A stretch of 64,000 nt of DNA, from positions 5,704,001 through 5,768,000 of the forward strand of contig OZ023274.1 in the NCBI GenBank assembly GCA_964007475.1. Direction: 5' to 3'. Positions within the stretch are counted from its first letter, which is position 1; the number at the start of each line of letters is the position of its first letter. The position numbers were made by a program, and so were the translations under genes. This document shows positions 52,637-63,334 of the stretch, piece after piece. This DNA is from Hybos culiciformis (lineage: Eukaryota > Arthropoda > Insecta > Diptera > Hybotidae). Under the pieces are notes generated by a model. The model worked only from the letters and a program-made list of their open reading frames with translations. It was not told where the DNA came from and ran no database searches.

Positions 52637-53426
52637 TTTTCTCTTATGTAGAAATTTCTTTGCTATATGAAATGCTCAAATGATGTCCAGTTTATTCTAT
52701 ATCGCTACCTTTGGCTTAAATTTGGATGATGTCACACTAACAAACTAACAAACTATAATCATTGTGTACTGACTGTAAAAGAACATAGTAGCTGCTAATC
52801 ATGTTCATTCTTTATTGATATAGAAATAAACTTAATAGATTTTTTAGAATTTTTGGTTATTTTACTAGTGACACAATTCGCCCTACATCTAAATTAATAA
52901 ATACACTCATCCATAGTAATCAATGGTAACTGGTTAATGGTAAGGAGCCAATTATTAATAATTCGTTCGTAAGAAGCCTCTAAGATTCACATAAAACTGA
53001 AATTGTGTTTTACAACAATAATTTACTAAAAAAAAATTTTTCACATTTCTCTAATAATAATGTGCAATATGCGAAAAATAACAAAACTAATTTAATGTTT
53101 TAATTTTTATGTCAAATACAAATTGCGTTTACTAACTATGTACCTACCTACATATATATGCATTTTATGCAAAATATATAATATGAAAAAAAAAATGAAT
53201 ATATTTCCATAAAATTTTTTCCCAATGAATTTCCATACATGTATCTCGTTAAAAATAATAAGAAAAACTTCAAACGGGACAAGAACATACTTAATGTATA
53301 AATATTTTAAAAATGAAGGAAAATAATGTTCTTAGGTTAGGAAAATATATAGGATTGCATGTTAAAATTTTGAAATAGAAAATATATACTACCTACATAT
53401 GTAATTTCTAAAGATTTCACAAATAT

Positions 53427-53540
53427 TTATAAAATTTTATGCAAAAAAAAATTCATTAATGAATATTGTAAGCAGAGTTTATTGATATACCCGCGAAACT
53501 CGCGATCTATATGTTTAGGAACGTGAATCCATCTTGAAAC
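53427..53540 (-). CDS. Coding-like fragment, minus strand, unknown
   Basis: After a TGA, 37 codons are open with SRWIHVPKHIDREFRGYIN and KLCLQYS before an A+T-rich tail and TAA. The underlying sequence holds GATCGCGAGTTTCGCGGG, a GC-rich island with internal inverted symmetry. It could be the remains of a transposon or retroelement protein. I recognise no family, and there is no ATG until near the end. Confidence 0.2.
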   Translation of the reverse strand, partial: VSRWIHVPKHIDREFRGYINKLCLQYSLMNFFLHKIL

Positions 53541-54705
53541 TCATTGAGCCTTCAGAATTATGTTTGCCGATTTAGATAGTCGTTATCCTTATTCAACGGC
53601 ATGTCAAGTTATTGTTCATTTGAATTAAGTTCCTCTATAGTTTAGGAAACGATAATTGCATTATGTAAGGCTGTGTATATACGTTTAGCTATATACATAT
53701 AAGTTAAATAGTATCTATTTACTATTTGTAATAATACTTACGAAAATTTAAAACAAAACTTTCAGAAAATGCATTCCCATGCCATGAACTTCTATGTTCC
53801 CTCAAATTTGAATTATTTGTGTCATAAAACATAATGTTTTATAAAGTTTTATATTTTATATATGTAGTGTAATATGGGAAAAAACCAAAAAACTTTTCTT
53901 GCAACAAACACTCTACTAAATTATAACATAATGATTTAATGATACATAAGTAATGAAAAGAAAATGTTTGTTGAAAGAAATTAATGAAAAAACTTGGATC
54001 TGTTTTAAATACACAATTATTTTCGTGCTTGAGAACCGAAAGATCAATTTAATATAATATTCTCACATCTTTGTACCTTTTTCTTAATTTATATACTTAA
54101 ATCAAATATTAATAATAAGAAATTTTATTAATAATAACCCGCCATCATTCCGAAAGTTATAAAAAGAGAGTTGTCTTTCGAACTATGTTTCTTTTTCAAC
54201 TAATATCTTAAAAATAGTTAAAATAGATTTAAAATACATAATAAAACATTCTATAAATAAGGGTAAAGTATAATTAAAAAACATGAAATTACTTTTTTAC
54301 ATATATATATTAAATACCACATCTTAATGTTATTCGTTACGTTTTTGATATACCATGTATAACTTCGACGTAACAATTATTTTAACCATGAAATTAGAAA
54401 AAAAAAATAGATTAATTGAAAAAAAATATTGTTAACGATATATCTGCGTAATAACTCGAATAAATGAATTCATTACGATATTATATACAAAATAATTTAC
54501 ATTGTCACTGTGGTATTAAAACATTACAAATTCGAATTAAGACTCTTTTGTGAAAAAAAACTATATATAATATTATTATTTTTATTTTAATTTTTTTAAT
54601 CTTTTTAATCGGACAGATGATTTAAGAGTAAATGTGCAGATAATATTTCACCGAAAATTATTTCCTTTTTGTATAAACACATAAGTAAATTCGATGTTCT
54701 TGTTC

Positions 54706-54989
54706 TTAAATTGTACATAACACAGCCTTGTCAATTTTTTTTTGAAATTTAAGATGTGAATGATAGTTTTTTCTCATGTAATTGATGTTTAATGTCGTGT
54801 TCCAATGAAAATGTGCTAGTAACATCAAATGATAGAACTTCCCTAATAGAGGATTTGTGACGACATCTCTATACGTAACTTGCTTGAACTGAGAGCAATA
54901 CCATTCCGTTCCAAAACTAAGACTGTACTCAAAAAGTGTAATCTCCTTTTTCTTAATCGAAATTCTAAAATCATGTCGTTGTTCCAAAA
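54706..54989 (-). CDS. Candidate exon, 93+ codons, unknown protein
   Basis: A minus-strand TTTTTTAGTATTTCTAG at about 54990-55006 is a good 3' splice site. From there an open frame runs to TAA at 54706-54708. It starts at a TTG codon (not ATG) with LEQRHDFRISIKKKEITLF, then EYSLSFGTEWYCSQFK and VTYRDVVTNPLLGKFYHLML. The balanced composition (Trp, Cys, His, Asp, Pro present; few homopolymers) argues against chance. There is no signal peptide. A hydrophobic stretch (FYHLMLLAHF) is too short for a secure membrane helix. I cannot name a family. It may be the terminal exon of a gene extending to higher coordinates, or a relic. Confidence 0.33.
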
Positions 54990-56507
54990 CTAGAAATACT
55001 AAAAAACAGAATCTTTAATTCACTTTAAGATTTAAAAAATATTTTTGTATTTTTATTATACATTGAAAATATGTCAAAAATGTGCAATCAGCTTTATTCT
55101 ACCCGCGACTTCTAATGAGCAACTCAAACATTCACAAGAATAATATTATATAACTACAATGTGACAAAAACTCTCTGAAATTTATGAAAAATGTAACTTA
55201 TGCGGATTTCAATTTCAAATTGTGTATAAATGTATGAATGAATTTAATATCATAATTTTTTGGTTTTTCTTTATTTATTTTCATTTAATTTTCTTCACAA
55301 TAAAAAAATAAACTTTATGGATGTATAAAAAAAAAAAAAAACTGTGAAAAACAAAAGGATTTTATGGAAAAATAATTGTTAAAATATACACACGATGTAT
55401 GCCACCACCATAACATAATAATGAATGCAATTTTCAAGTTTTTTGCGCTCTCATTAACGCGCTCGTTTCCATTTTTTTTTTTTTTTTAATTCTGCTTGTT
55501 GTCTTCGTAGATACATACAGTTTTTTTTTTTGTCGAAAGTTCTTCAGCATATATATACATTTAAGATAATATGCTGGTGTTGTTGTTTTTGGTTTGACAT
55601 TTCTCTGTTATGTTTAATGAATTGAAATGTTTGTAGTTATATACAAAACAAAAAAAAAGATACATAAAGTTTCTCTGATTCTTTGCTTATTTAGTTGAAA
55701 GAACCAAAATAATAATTCGCATATTAAAAAAAAATATATATATAAATTTTTTTTTCAACCCGAATATGTATAATTTTTTTGAAAAATGAAGTTCTGAAGG
55801 TTTTATTTTTTTTTTTTCGTATATAGGATTATTATGTTGTCTGTGCATAAAATCCTTGAATGTTTTCTATTTTAACATTATTAAGCGAATTTAATGATTT
55901 TGATGAGAGAAAAAAATAATAAATAACAAAAAAAAATTGATTTTCCCAACCAAAGTACAAAGGTATGTTGGGGTGAAAAAAAAAACATAAAATTTGTTAA
56001 GTTTTCTCAAGAAGATCATGTTCGAACTTCTAGTATTATAATGTCTGGAAATTTTGCTGGATTAACTAGTGACCAACTGTTTTTTACATCTTAACCTATT
56101 AACTTAGTCAGACTTTTCTACAGACTTGAGTGTTGAGCTCTTCTTAATATAGAACGTTTAAGATAGTATGTGTTAAGCTGAATACTTGTTTAAATCAAAA
56201 ATAGTAAAATACTCAAAATCTGAAATTTATATAATAATCATTAAGTTTAAGAAAATATATTGTAAAAAAAATAAATATTATTTCAAGATTTAACTTTGAA
56301 TTACAACATTATCTCAAGAGACTTCATCATATATTTATGTTCAATCTATACATTCATAAATATATAGAAAATAAAAATGTTTATATTATTAACATTAAAC
56401 GTTTATACAAAAATATTTAATGCGTTGGGGATCGTTATGTTGTATTTAGTGCTATAGAATTTAGATCACTAAATGGAGTATTATATGCGTCAATACACAT
56501 GCAATCA

Positions 56508-56612
56508 TTTAGATGCATCTGCGTAAATAATGAAAAAATTTAGATGCATCAGCGTATATAATGAAAAAATTTAGATGCATCAGCGTAAATAATGAAATCA
56601 TTTAGATGTTTC
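56508..56612 (+). repeat. 31-bp tandem repeat, about 3.4 copies
   Basis: The unit TTTAGATGCATCAGCGTAAA followed by TAATGAAAAAA starts at 56508, 56539, 56570 and 56601, exactly 31 bp apart. The second and third units are nearly identical; the last is truncated. There are no unique spacers, so it is a minisatellite and not a CRISPR array. Confidence 0.92.
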
Positions 56613-56758
56613 GTATTGAATATTACGTAATACCTAAACAAACATAATATCTCTCACAATATTTATTTCAATACAGCCAAATACAAAAAAAAAAAAAATG
56701 AGAAAAAATGAGAAGAAAAAATATTCTCTCTTTGCAACTACCTCTTCCCTAAAACAGT

Positions 56759-56942
56759 ATATTGGATATGTAAACAAAATTTGTTATACAACTCGTTCTG
56801 TATTTACACAAAAATACATTGACACTTGTCAATTTATATCACTCGACCTTCGGCCTCGTGATATAAGTATTGACTCGTGTCAATGTATTTTTGTGCATAC
56901 AGAACTCTTAATTAATAACAAATTTAGTTTACATATACAATA
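56759..56942. mobile_element. 184-bp near-perfect palindrome (foldback MITE)
   Basis: Left arm TATTGGATATGTAAAC...TATCACTCGACC and right arm GGCCTCGTGATATAAG...GTTTACATATACAATA are complementary along their whole length with few mismatches, meeting at CCTTCGG near 56850 with almost no loop. The internal phrase ACAAAAATACATTGACAC is perfectly mirrored. TA flanks the left end. The open frame at 56698-56943 is only a by-product of this structure. Confidence 0.82.
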
Positions 56943-57289
56943 ATCTACTATTAAAACATAAAATTTTGAACAATTCAACAATAAAATGATTTTGACAAAA
57001 TTAAATCATAAAATTTCTACATAAATGTACGTTATAAACATAATATTTAAAATAATATTTAAAGCATAACATATAACTAAATTATAATTTTTATTCTTTG
57101 ATTCATATTTATTCCAAATATATGGTTTCAAGTATATGTAAATTAAAAGTTTCAATATTTGTAACTAGTAAAGGAAGAACATTCAAAATCCACTAAAATA
57201 TAGAACGAAATATATTTGACATAATAAATCGCTATATTTAACTTATGATGTCGGTTTATATGTCTTTTTAATAACACCGGTAGCGGAAA

Positions 57290-57388
57290 ATGGCAGATGT
57301 TAAATTAAGGCTTGGAGATCCATTAAAATCATTGCTGACGGCCATTGCTGTTCAACAACTTTTAAATATGAAATGCATACATAAATAA
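57290..57388 (+). CDS. Short coding-like ORF, 32 codons (speculative)
   Basis: ATG at 57290 has a favourable context (GCGGAAAATGG). The frame reads MADVKLRLGDPLKSLLTAIA then VQQLLNMKCIHK and TAA. The sequence is less A+T-biased than its surroundings. The minus strand of the same stretch is also open for 28 codons with protein-like content, so the coding strand is uncertain. It may be a remnant of a larger gene. Confidence 0.2.
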   Translation: MADVKLRLGDPLKSLLTAIAVQQLLNMKCIHK

Positions 57389-58740
57389 CAACCTAATTTG
57401 AAATACAACAATATTAAATCTACATTAAATTCTAGCTTTGTCTGATTTACACTTTTTTTCTTTTTCGCATAACAAATTCCTAAATTGCATTTGTTCCGTA
57501 TGAGAAATAAAATAAACTTTTCTAAAAATAATTATAAATTTGTGTAGTGCGAAAATATTCATAATTTAATAATTTAATATTGTTTTCTCTAGAATTTTAC
57601 AGCTTGACACATTTTAAAGTCAAAACATATAAAATGATGTTTATAGAATTGAAAATTATAACTTAAAATAAAATAGACAATTTTTTATGAAAATTTAATG
57701 TCCATTTCTGTACATTCAAACATTAGTTTCTGTTAAGCTATTTATTAAATATGCGCCGTTCATTATAAATCAAATTCAGTACATTTTAAAATTCAAATAG
57801 AAGATATTTTACACGCTTTAGTTATAGAATTATTCAAATATGTGCTCATAATTCAATCATCAATATTCTGTCTACAAGAGCAGCAGTTCCTTAAATAGCC
57901 AATATACTCTCATTCACAGAAATCGTCTAACCTTAGTAATTAGCAAATAGATTATAATTCATTTATGGAGAAATGAACTCATTCGACATAACAAACATTC
58001 TAATTATATGTTTTCATGGATTTTTTCTTAACTTTCGAATTAAGACGCACTATAGAATCTTAAAAATTTCAATATAATCTGACAGTTCATATAATTCCCA
58101 TTTGTCAAACACACATACACATATAAGATCTGAAATTCGATAATTCGCCAAATAAGAAGTTAGTTATATTGAATTACAGAATAAAATCTCAAAGGATAAT
58201 GCAGGAAATTTTTTTTTTATTTCAATTCTGTAAAAGTGCACATCATTTCAAAGTAGTATTAATAAAAATGAACAATTTTTTAATAATGCTTACAATAATA
58301 CTCATGTTTCTAATAAACCTTAATATAATATTAAAAGTAAATGCATTTTTTATTATAAATAAAATTGATTAAGACTTATGTACATATATATTTTATATAT
58401 GGACTTTATGTGTGGTACTTCATTATTTTGGTTTATGTTTTATAATAACATTTTACATTAATATTGAAATATTGAATCTAAAGCTGTATAATTTTCTTAT
58501 AATTTAAAAAATCTATACAATTTTAGGATAATTATTCACTGTACCAATTCATTTATGAAAATGTTGTAAGTTCGAACGCTGTCTTATTATTCAAAAAATC
58601 TCTTTTTGATTGACAGACCAGTAAAAGCAGTATTTTTCTTATTTTTTGATATAAGAACTAGTTTGAAGTGTGGAACTAAAGTTGATAGCACTGCTAGAAA
58701 GTGAGTAGCATATTCAGTCTTCTACAAAAATTTATATTTA
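57389..58740. other. A+T-rich spacer, no gene seen
   Basis: No supported gene or repeat. The frame at 58169-58372 is hydrophobic, rich in I/L/N/F, and begins with TTG; I regard it as chance. Confidence 0.5.
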
Positions 58741-59631
58741 TACTAGTCGAAATACCCGGCTTCGCACGGTAGTACCGAACTTATATTAATATCAAAACAC
58801 TTTAATTCAGATTTTGTGCACTAAAAAAACAGATTTTCAAAATTTGTTAAATAGCCACTTCCCCGGTGCCTTAACACATTCAGTCTTCTAAATAGTCGAT
58901 TCGGTTCCAACGCTATAATATTTTATCGGAATATACCTAAATTGCAAAACCACCTTCCGTCGGAGCCTCGGATCCTTGGGTAGCCCCCCGTCGGTGCCTC
59001 GGATAAAAAATTTCTAGTACCCTATAACCATGTTGGTTTTCTAGGCTCCATATCTTCAAAATTTCGAAATTTGTTGTATAGCCCCTCAATTGAGCCCTGG
59101 GACAACGGTTGGGTGCCTTTCAACATCCAGTTTTTTAAATACTATATTTTATTGGAATATACCTAAATTTCAAAACTGGCTTCTAAGGTAGCCCCCCGTC
59201 GGGGCTTCGGATCAACATTTCTAGTACCCTATAACCATCTCGGCTCCCAATGCTACTTAACTTTAAAATTTCAAAATTTCGAAATTTGTTGTATAACCCC
59301 CCAATTGAGCCCTGGGACAACGGTTGGGGGCCTCTCAACATCCAGTTTCTTAAATAGGGTTTTCGGGTCCAACGCTACTATATTTTATTGGAATATACCT
59401 AAATTTCAAAACCGGCTTCTAAGGTAGCCCCCCCGCCGGGGTCTCGGATCAAAATTTCTAGTACCCTTTAACCATCCCGGGCCCCAATGATACTTAAGAT
59501 CAAAATTTCAGCCAAATCGGTCCAGCGGTTTAGGCGTGATTGAGGACAGAGGACCGAGAACAGAGAAACAGAGAAACAGAGAAACAGAGAATTTTCATTT
59601 TTATTTATAAGAAGAAGAAGAAGAAGATAAT
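58741..59631 (+). mobile_element. Non-autonomous retroposon-like element with three internal repeats
   Basis: The element opens with TACTAGTCGAAATACCCGGC TTCGCACGG, a start shared by many insect non-LTR (RTE-like) derived repeats. It ends with AATTTCAGCCAAATCGGTCC AGCGGTTTAGG, followed by (AGAGAAAC)n and (AAG)n tails, the usual 3' end of that class. The body is made of three diverged units of about 220 bp starting near 58838, 59060 and 59276. Each has AAATTTGTTGTATAGCCCC, CAACATCCAGTTT, ATTGGAATATACCTAAATTT and GCCCCCCGTCGG-type text. No reverse-transcriptase frame is present. It is much less A+T-rich than its surroundings. The minus-strand frame at 59468-59734 is a shadow. Confidence 0.75.
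59558..59626 (+). repeat. (AGAGAAAC)n and (AAG)n tail of the retroposon
   Basis: AGAGAAAC occurs three to four times from about 59558, and GAA units run at 59611-59626. They form the simple-repeat 3' tail of the element to the left. Confidence 0.85.
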
Positions 59632-61028
59632 ACACTCTAGAGAATTTTTTTATATTATTATTAAATAGAGATGCCCTTTGGATTGCAATATACGAAAAAT
59701 TCATTTTTATAATAGAGAAATTTTCGAATTTCATCCAAAAATAAATTTTTAGAAAATATATGTCTGTTTGTACAGTATATTTCCACTAAAATTTTTATGT
59801 TGAAATATGGTTTAATTTAGATTCAAGTATTATTTTTTCATACTGTTTATTACTTGTCTGTATGTATATTATGCTCTATGGAACTAATATATTTGTACAT
59901 ATATACATGTACGTCCAAGCTTTGAAAGTTAGAATTTTGTAATTATTTTGTAGTAGAAAAACATAATAAAAATTAGATGAGTTTTTATTATTTTTTGTAC
60001 ATATTTTATATTTCATTTTTATTTTTATTTTTTTTTTAATAAAAAATTCATACAGGATGAACTGAAATTGGAATTTATAATTTTAAAATTTTTCAAAGGG
60101 AAAGAGGGAGGGAGTTCTAATGATTTCAGAGAAGAATATGTAATTCTTGTTGCCCATCATTATATAGTGGTTGTTGGAAAGCCTGGAACATATTAAAATG
60201 GAATATTTTATAAATAGAAATGGTTTTTTTTATACTTAGAAATTAAAATTAAAATATTAATAATAATAATTTAAAAAGTTTATTATTTAATATTTAGGAT
60301 TTTTGATTAAATTGGCGATGGGGCTCGTCTCAACATACAGTTGTTTCTATAAATTTTAAATATGTTAGAAGTAAGATTATTGGTCTTAGCACAAGTATTT
60401 ATAATTGTTTGACGGAGTTTTTTGATGTTGTTGACAGTGTTGATTTTGTCATTTAAAAAAAACTGAATAGCATTGATAGTTATTAAAATCACCCTAGCCT
60501 ATAAATTAATTGCTTTAACCAGGAACTAAATGAAAATACAAAAAAAAAACTATATATTTAGGTATATGTATATCAAAATCATAGACCAAAAATACAATTG
60601 ATGTCATTAATTATATCCTTGTTCTTTTTGCAGTTTTATAGTTGTTATCGTTTCAGTTCTTGAAACCTATGACCATTGTATGTTATATTATTGTACAAGT
60701 TTTTTTTATTAAAAAAAATAAAACGAAATAAAAACTTGAAACAATTCACTTTGAACAATTTAGTTGAATAAACCCTTCAGTAGTATTAATAATGGTTTAT
60801 GATAAGATTTCAAAATTATCAAATTTTTTTTACTAATTTTACAATTGAGGAAAAATTTCATATACTTTAAAGATTTCTCTATACTTTGTACCAGTGGCGT
60901 AAAATTATAATATTTTCAAAGCAAGAATATTGGACCTGATTATGATTGATGAATAACGAATATTACAATTTGTGCAATTCTAGAATTCTGAGTCATTTGT
61001 TTCATAGTCTGTGAGTAAATTAAATGCC
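59632..61028. other. A+T-rich spacer with one exon candidate
   Basis: Apart from the minus-strand candidate at 60307-60498, nothing is supported. CCAGTGGCGTAAAA near 60891 resembles the end of some transposable elements, but no partner end was found. Confidence 0.45.
60307..60498 (-). CDS. Candidate exon or element-derived ORF, unknown
   Basis: Minus-strand TTAATTTATAG followed by GCTAGGGTG could be a 3' splice site. An open frame of 63 codons then runs to TAA at 60307-60309. It includes NDKINTVNNIKKLRQTIIN, TCAKTNNLTSNIFKIYRN and ends NCMLRRAPSPI. Many codons end in C (GAC, ATC, AAC, GTC), unlike this A+T-rich DNA, which suggests real or recently acquired coding sequence. The first annotated start would be GTG, so a true start, if any, lies in another exon. 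I recognise no domain. An element-encoded protein is possible. Confidence 0.33.
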   Translation of the reverse strand, partial: ARVILITINAIQFFLNDKINTVNNIKKLRQTIINTCAKTNNLTSNIFKIYRNNCMLRRAPSPI

Positions 61029-61561
61029 TTAACCCTTCAATGCATGCTTGACCGATTTACATAATTTTTTTTCAGAGTGTATTTTTGCTTTCTAAACAAC
61101 GTTTGTTCAGGGAAAATTTCTAATTTTCTTTCCGTATTCCGGAAAATCGAGTTTTTCATGAATATCATTTATGATATCCCATGCATTCAATATAAGTAAA
61201 AATTATTATTTATAGCTTAAAATTATTATATTTAGCTTTAAAATCAACAAATATGTTATGTTATTATCAAAATTCAATCAAACTTAATTTTTTTTTTGTT
61301 AAAAATTAAATTTTTATAACGAATTTCATTATCGTACTTCAGACTCTATTGTTACTGTACGTGAGCGACTACACAGTATTTCAATTTCTCTCAAAATACA
61401 GTGTTAAATAATACTTTACCGACTTTGTTATTTAGAAAAACAAGTATACCAAGAGAGTGTTTGTACATAAATATTTGAAGAGAACTAGAGCTAAATGGGT
61501 TCTTTTATAACAATAAAAAACTTATGTATCACCAGTGATACACTATGCAGTGTAGGATTAA
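61029..61561. mobile_element. piggyBac-type MITE, TTAA-flanked
   Basis: TTAA at 61029-61032 is followed by CCCTTCAATGCATGC. The right end, read inward, is TTAA then TCCTACACTGCATAG. The ends match at about 10 of 15 positions around A-TGCAT, and TTAA duplication is the signature of piggyBac elements. The 533-bp body has no open frame. CACCAGTGATACAC near 61530 gives an additional short inverted symmetry at the right end. Confidence 0.6.
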
Positions 61562-62885
61562 ATTCACAGTCGAGGTGAATTTCATGATTGAAATTATTCA
61601 TAATAAAACATCCATATGTCTACATACTTTTTTTTTCTGAATCTATTTATATAGTCTTTTTTTTTTTCCAAAGTATCATAGCATAATTTGATAATTTTTT
61701 TTTTTTTTTTATTTCTTTTTTCAACAACTTTTGTACATAATAAAGTGTTGCATTTTCCTCGATGGACTTTTCCAACAAGGAAGCAAAAAAAAAAATAAAA
61801 AAAAATTTTATATTATTTATTTTTTTTTTTTTTTAAGGAAAATGTAACCATATACATAGATCAAAGTTGTAGTTACATAATATATATAAAATAAATTTCT
61901 TTTGTTTTTTTCTAGTAAAATAATACAATGAGAAAAATTTTGGTCACGTTCCCATTATTTCTATTGTCGTTATTTTTCACACATTTCATTTTCCAAAATA
62001 AAAAAAAAATAAAAAAGTATGAATTTTTCTTTTAACAAAATCTAGTAAAAAAAAAAAAATTGTAAAGCTCTTGACATTCTATGAGTACTCACGGACATAG
62101 GACAATATCCAAGAGCTCATAAGTGTATATCATTCGAATAATTTTTTTTTTCATGTGAATTTTCATTTCAGAGATATTTTTTTTTTATTATTATTTTTTG
62201 TTTTTATTACGACTATACTTTTCATTTTCTTCTTTCCATATAATGTACATATTTTCCTGATAAAAAAAAAAAATAAAATAAAGAAAAATTCCCATTTATT
62301 TCTTAAATTATATTGTGTTATGTTATAATAATAATAATAATATTAAAAAAAAAAACTAAAATCAGAAATCATTTTATTTTTGAAAAGCAATTCATATTTA
62401 ATTTAAGGGATTAATATATTTGATCTTTTATGTTTCCAATTTATTTCATATATTTTTCTTTTTCTTCTTAGTTTTTTTTTTTTTTTTTTTTGGTTTACAG
62501 GTCATAAAGTTATACACTAAACAAAAAGAATAAATTCAATTTTTTTTTAGTTTAAAAAGTCGAAAAATTAGTTGAATGTTAATAGATTTTTGGAATAGAA
62601 AAACTATAAGAAAGAATTTTTAGATTGAATGAACCCAGGATTTATTAGTAAATTTTTAAAGCTTGATCTGAATATAAATTGAATTCAGAATAAAAGAGAA
62701 TTTAAAACTTCAAATGAATGGAGACTGTGGAAAGTAAGTGTGCTGTAATTTAAATAATTTTACCAACATTCAATTCAAGCGTTGTGAAACTTTAATAATT
62801 TGAAATGGAGGAGACCAAAATATTTGGGAATTTTATTCATGTCCATAGTTTAATTAATCGAAGATTAATTATTTGTTATATTGTA

Positions 62886-63066
62886 TACTAGTTATATACC
62901 CATGTTTCGCCACAATAAGCCTATCATTGTAATAGCTTATGACACATCAGTCATAAGTCATTTGTCAGGACTGAAAGAATTCTGAAATTGGTTCAGTAAT
63001 TTCGGACATTATTGTGAACAAACGAAAAAAACTTCTCTTTAATAATTAATTATATAAAGATTAGAT
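62886..63066 (+). mobile_element. Short retroposon-like element, relative of 58741
   Basis: It begins TACTAGTTATATACCCATG TTTCGCC, comparable with the start of the element at 58741. It ends with TTCTGAAATTGGTTCAGTAA TTTCGG then ATTATTGTGAACAAACGAAA, text typical of RTE-like 3' ends in insects. At about 180 bp it lacks the internal 220-bp units. It ends 17 bp before the family B MITE at 63084. Confidence 0.6.
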
Positions 63067-63083
63067 TTCTTGAGTATGTTATT

Positions 63084-63334
63084 GTCTGCTGAGATATGAA
63101 ACAACGTATGATATTTATACGTTATTATTAGATAATAGCACCATTCGATTCCTCGTACTCGATTTTATAAGTACAACTATTTTGCAATATTCTTAATGTT
63201 GATTAAAATGTTTTTTTTTAGATGAAAATTTTACGTTACTTTATATTTATACGTTTTTTTAATTTTCAAATCTTTAAACTCAAATTACTCGAAACTATAC
63301 TTTTCATTATACATTGTTTCATTTCTCAGCAGAC
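63084..63334 (-). mobile_element. ~251-bp MITE, family B copy 2
   Basis: Inverse-orientation copy of the element at 40620-40874. The left end is GTCTGCTGAGATATGAAAC and the right end is the complement of GTCTGCTGAGAAATGAAAC. GTTAT borders both sides (63078-63082 and 63335-63339), a likely 5-bp target duplication. The interior retains ATTCGATTCCTCGTAC and AATTACTCGAAACTATAC. The terminal repeats match each other better than those of copy 1, suggesting a younger insertion. Confidence 0.88.

Larger units (their letters stand above)
51710..56507. other. A+T-rich intergenic block
   Basis: No secure gene. It contains an 80-bp tandem duplication (52477-52636) and two minus-strand coding-like stretches (53427-53540 and 54706-54989), listed separately. 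Around 52400-52460 the phrase CAAATGTAATT recurs twice at about 37-bp spacing. Confidence 0.5.

Noticed and set aside
56508..56612. Possible CRISPR-like array
   Set aside because: The 31-bp units are directly abutted without unique spacers, in a eukaryotic context; it is a minisatellite.
56698..56943. 81-codon plus frame
   Set aside because: It coincides with the 184-bp palindrome, whose mirrored sequence avoids stops; not a gene.
59468..59734. 88-codon minus frame
   Set aside because: It lies across the 3' end and tail of the retroposon and is a by-product of its AGAGAAAC and AAG repeats.
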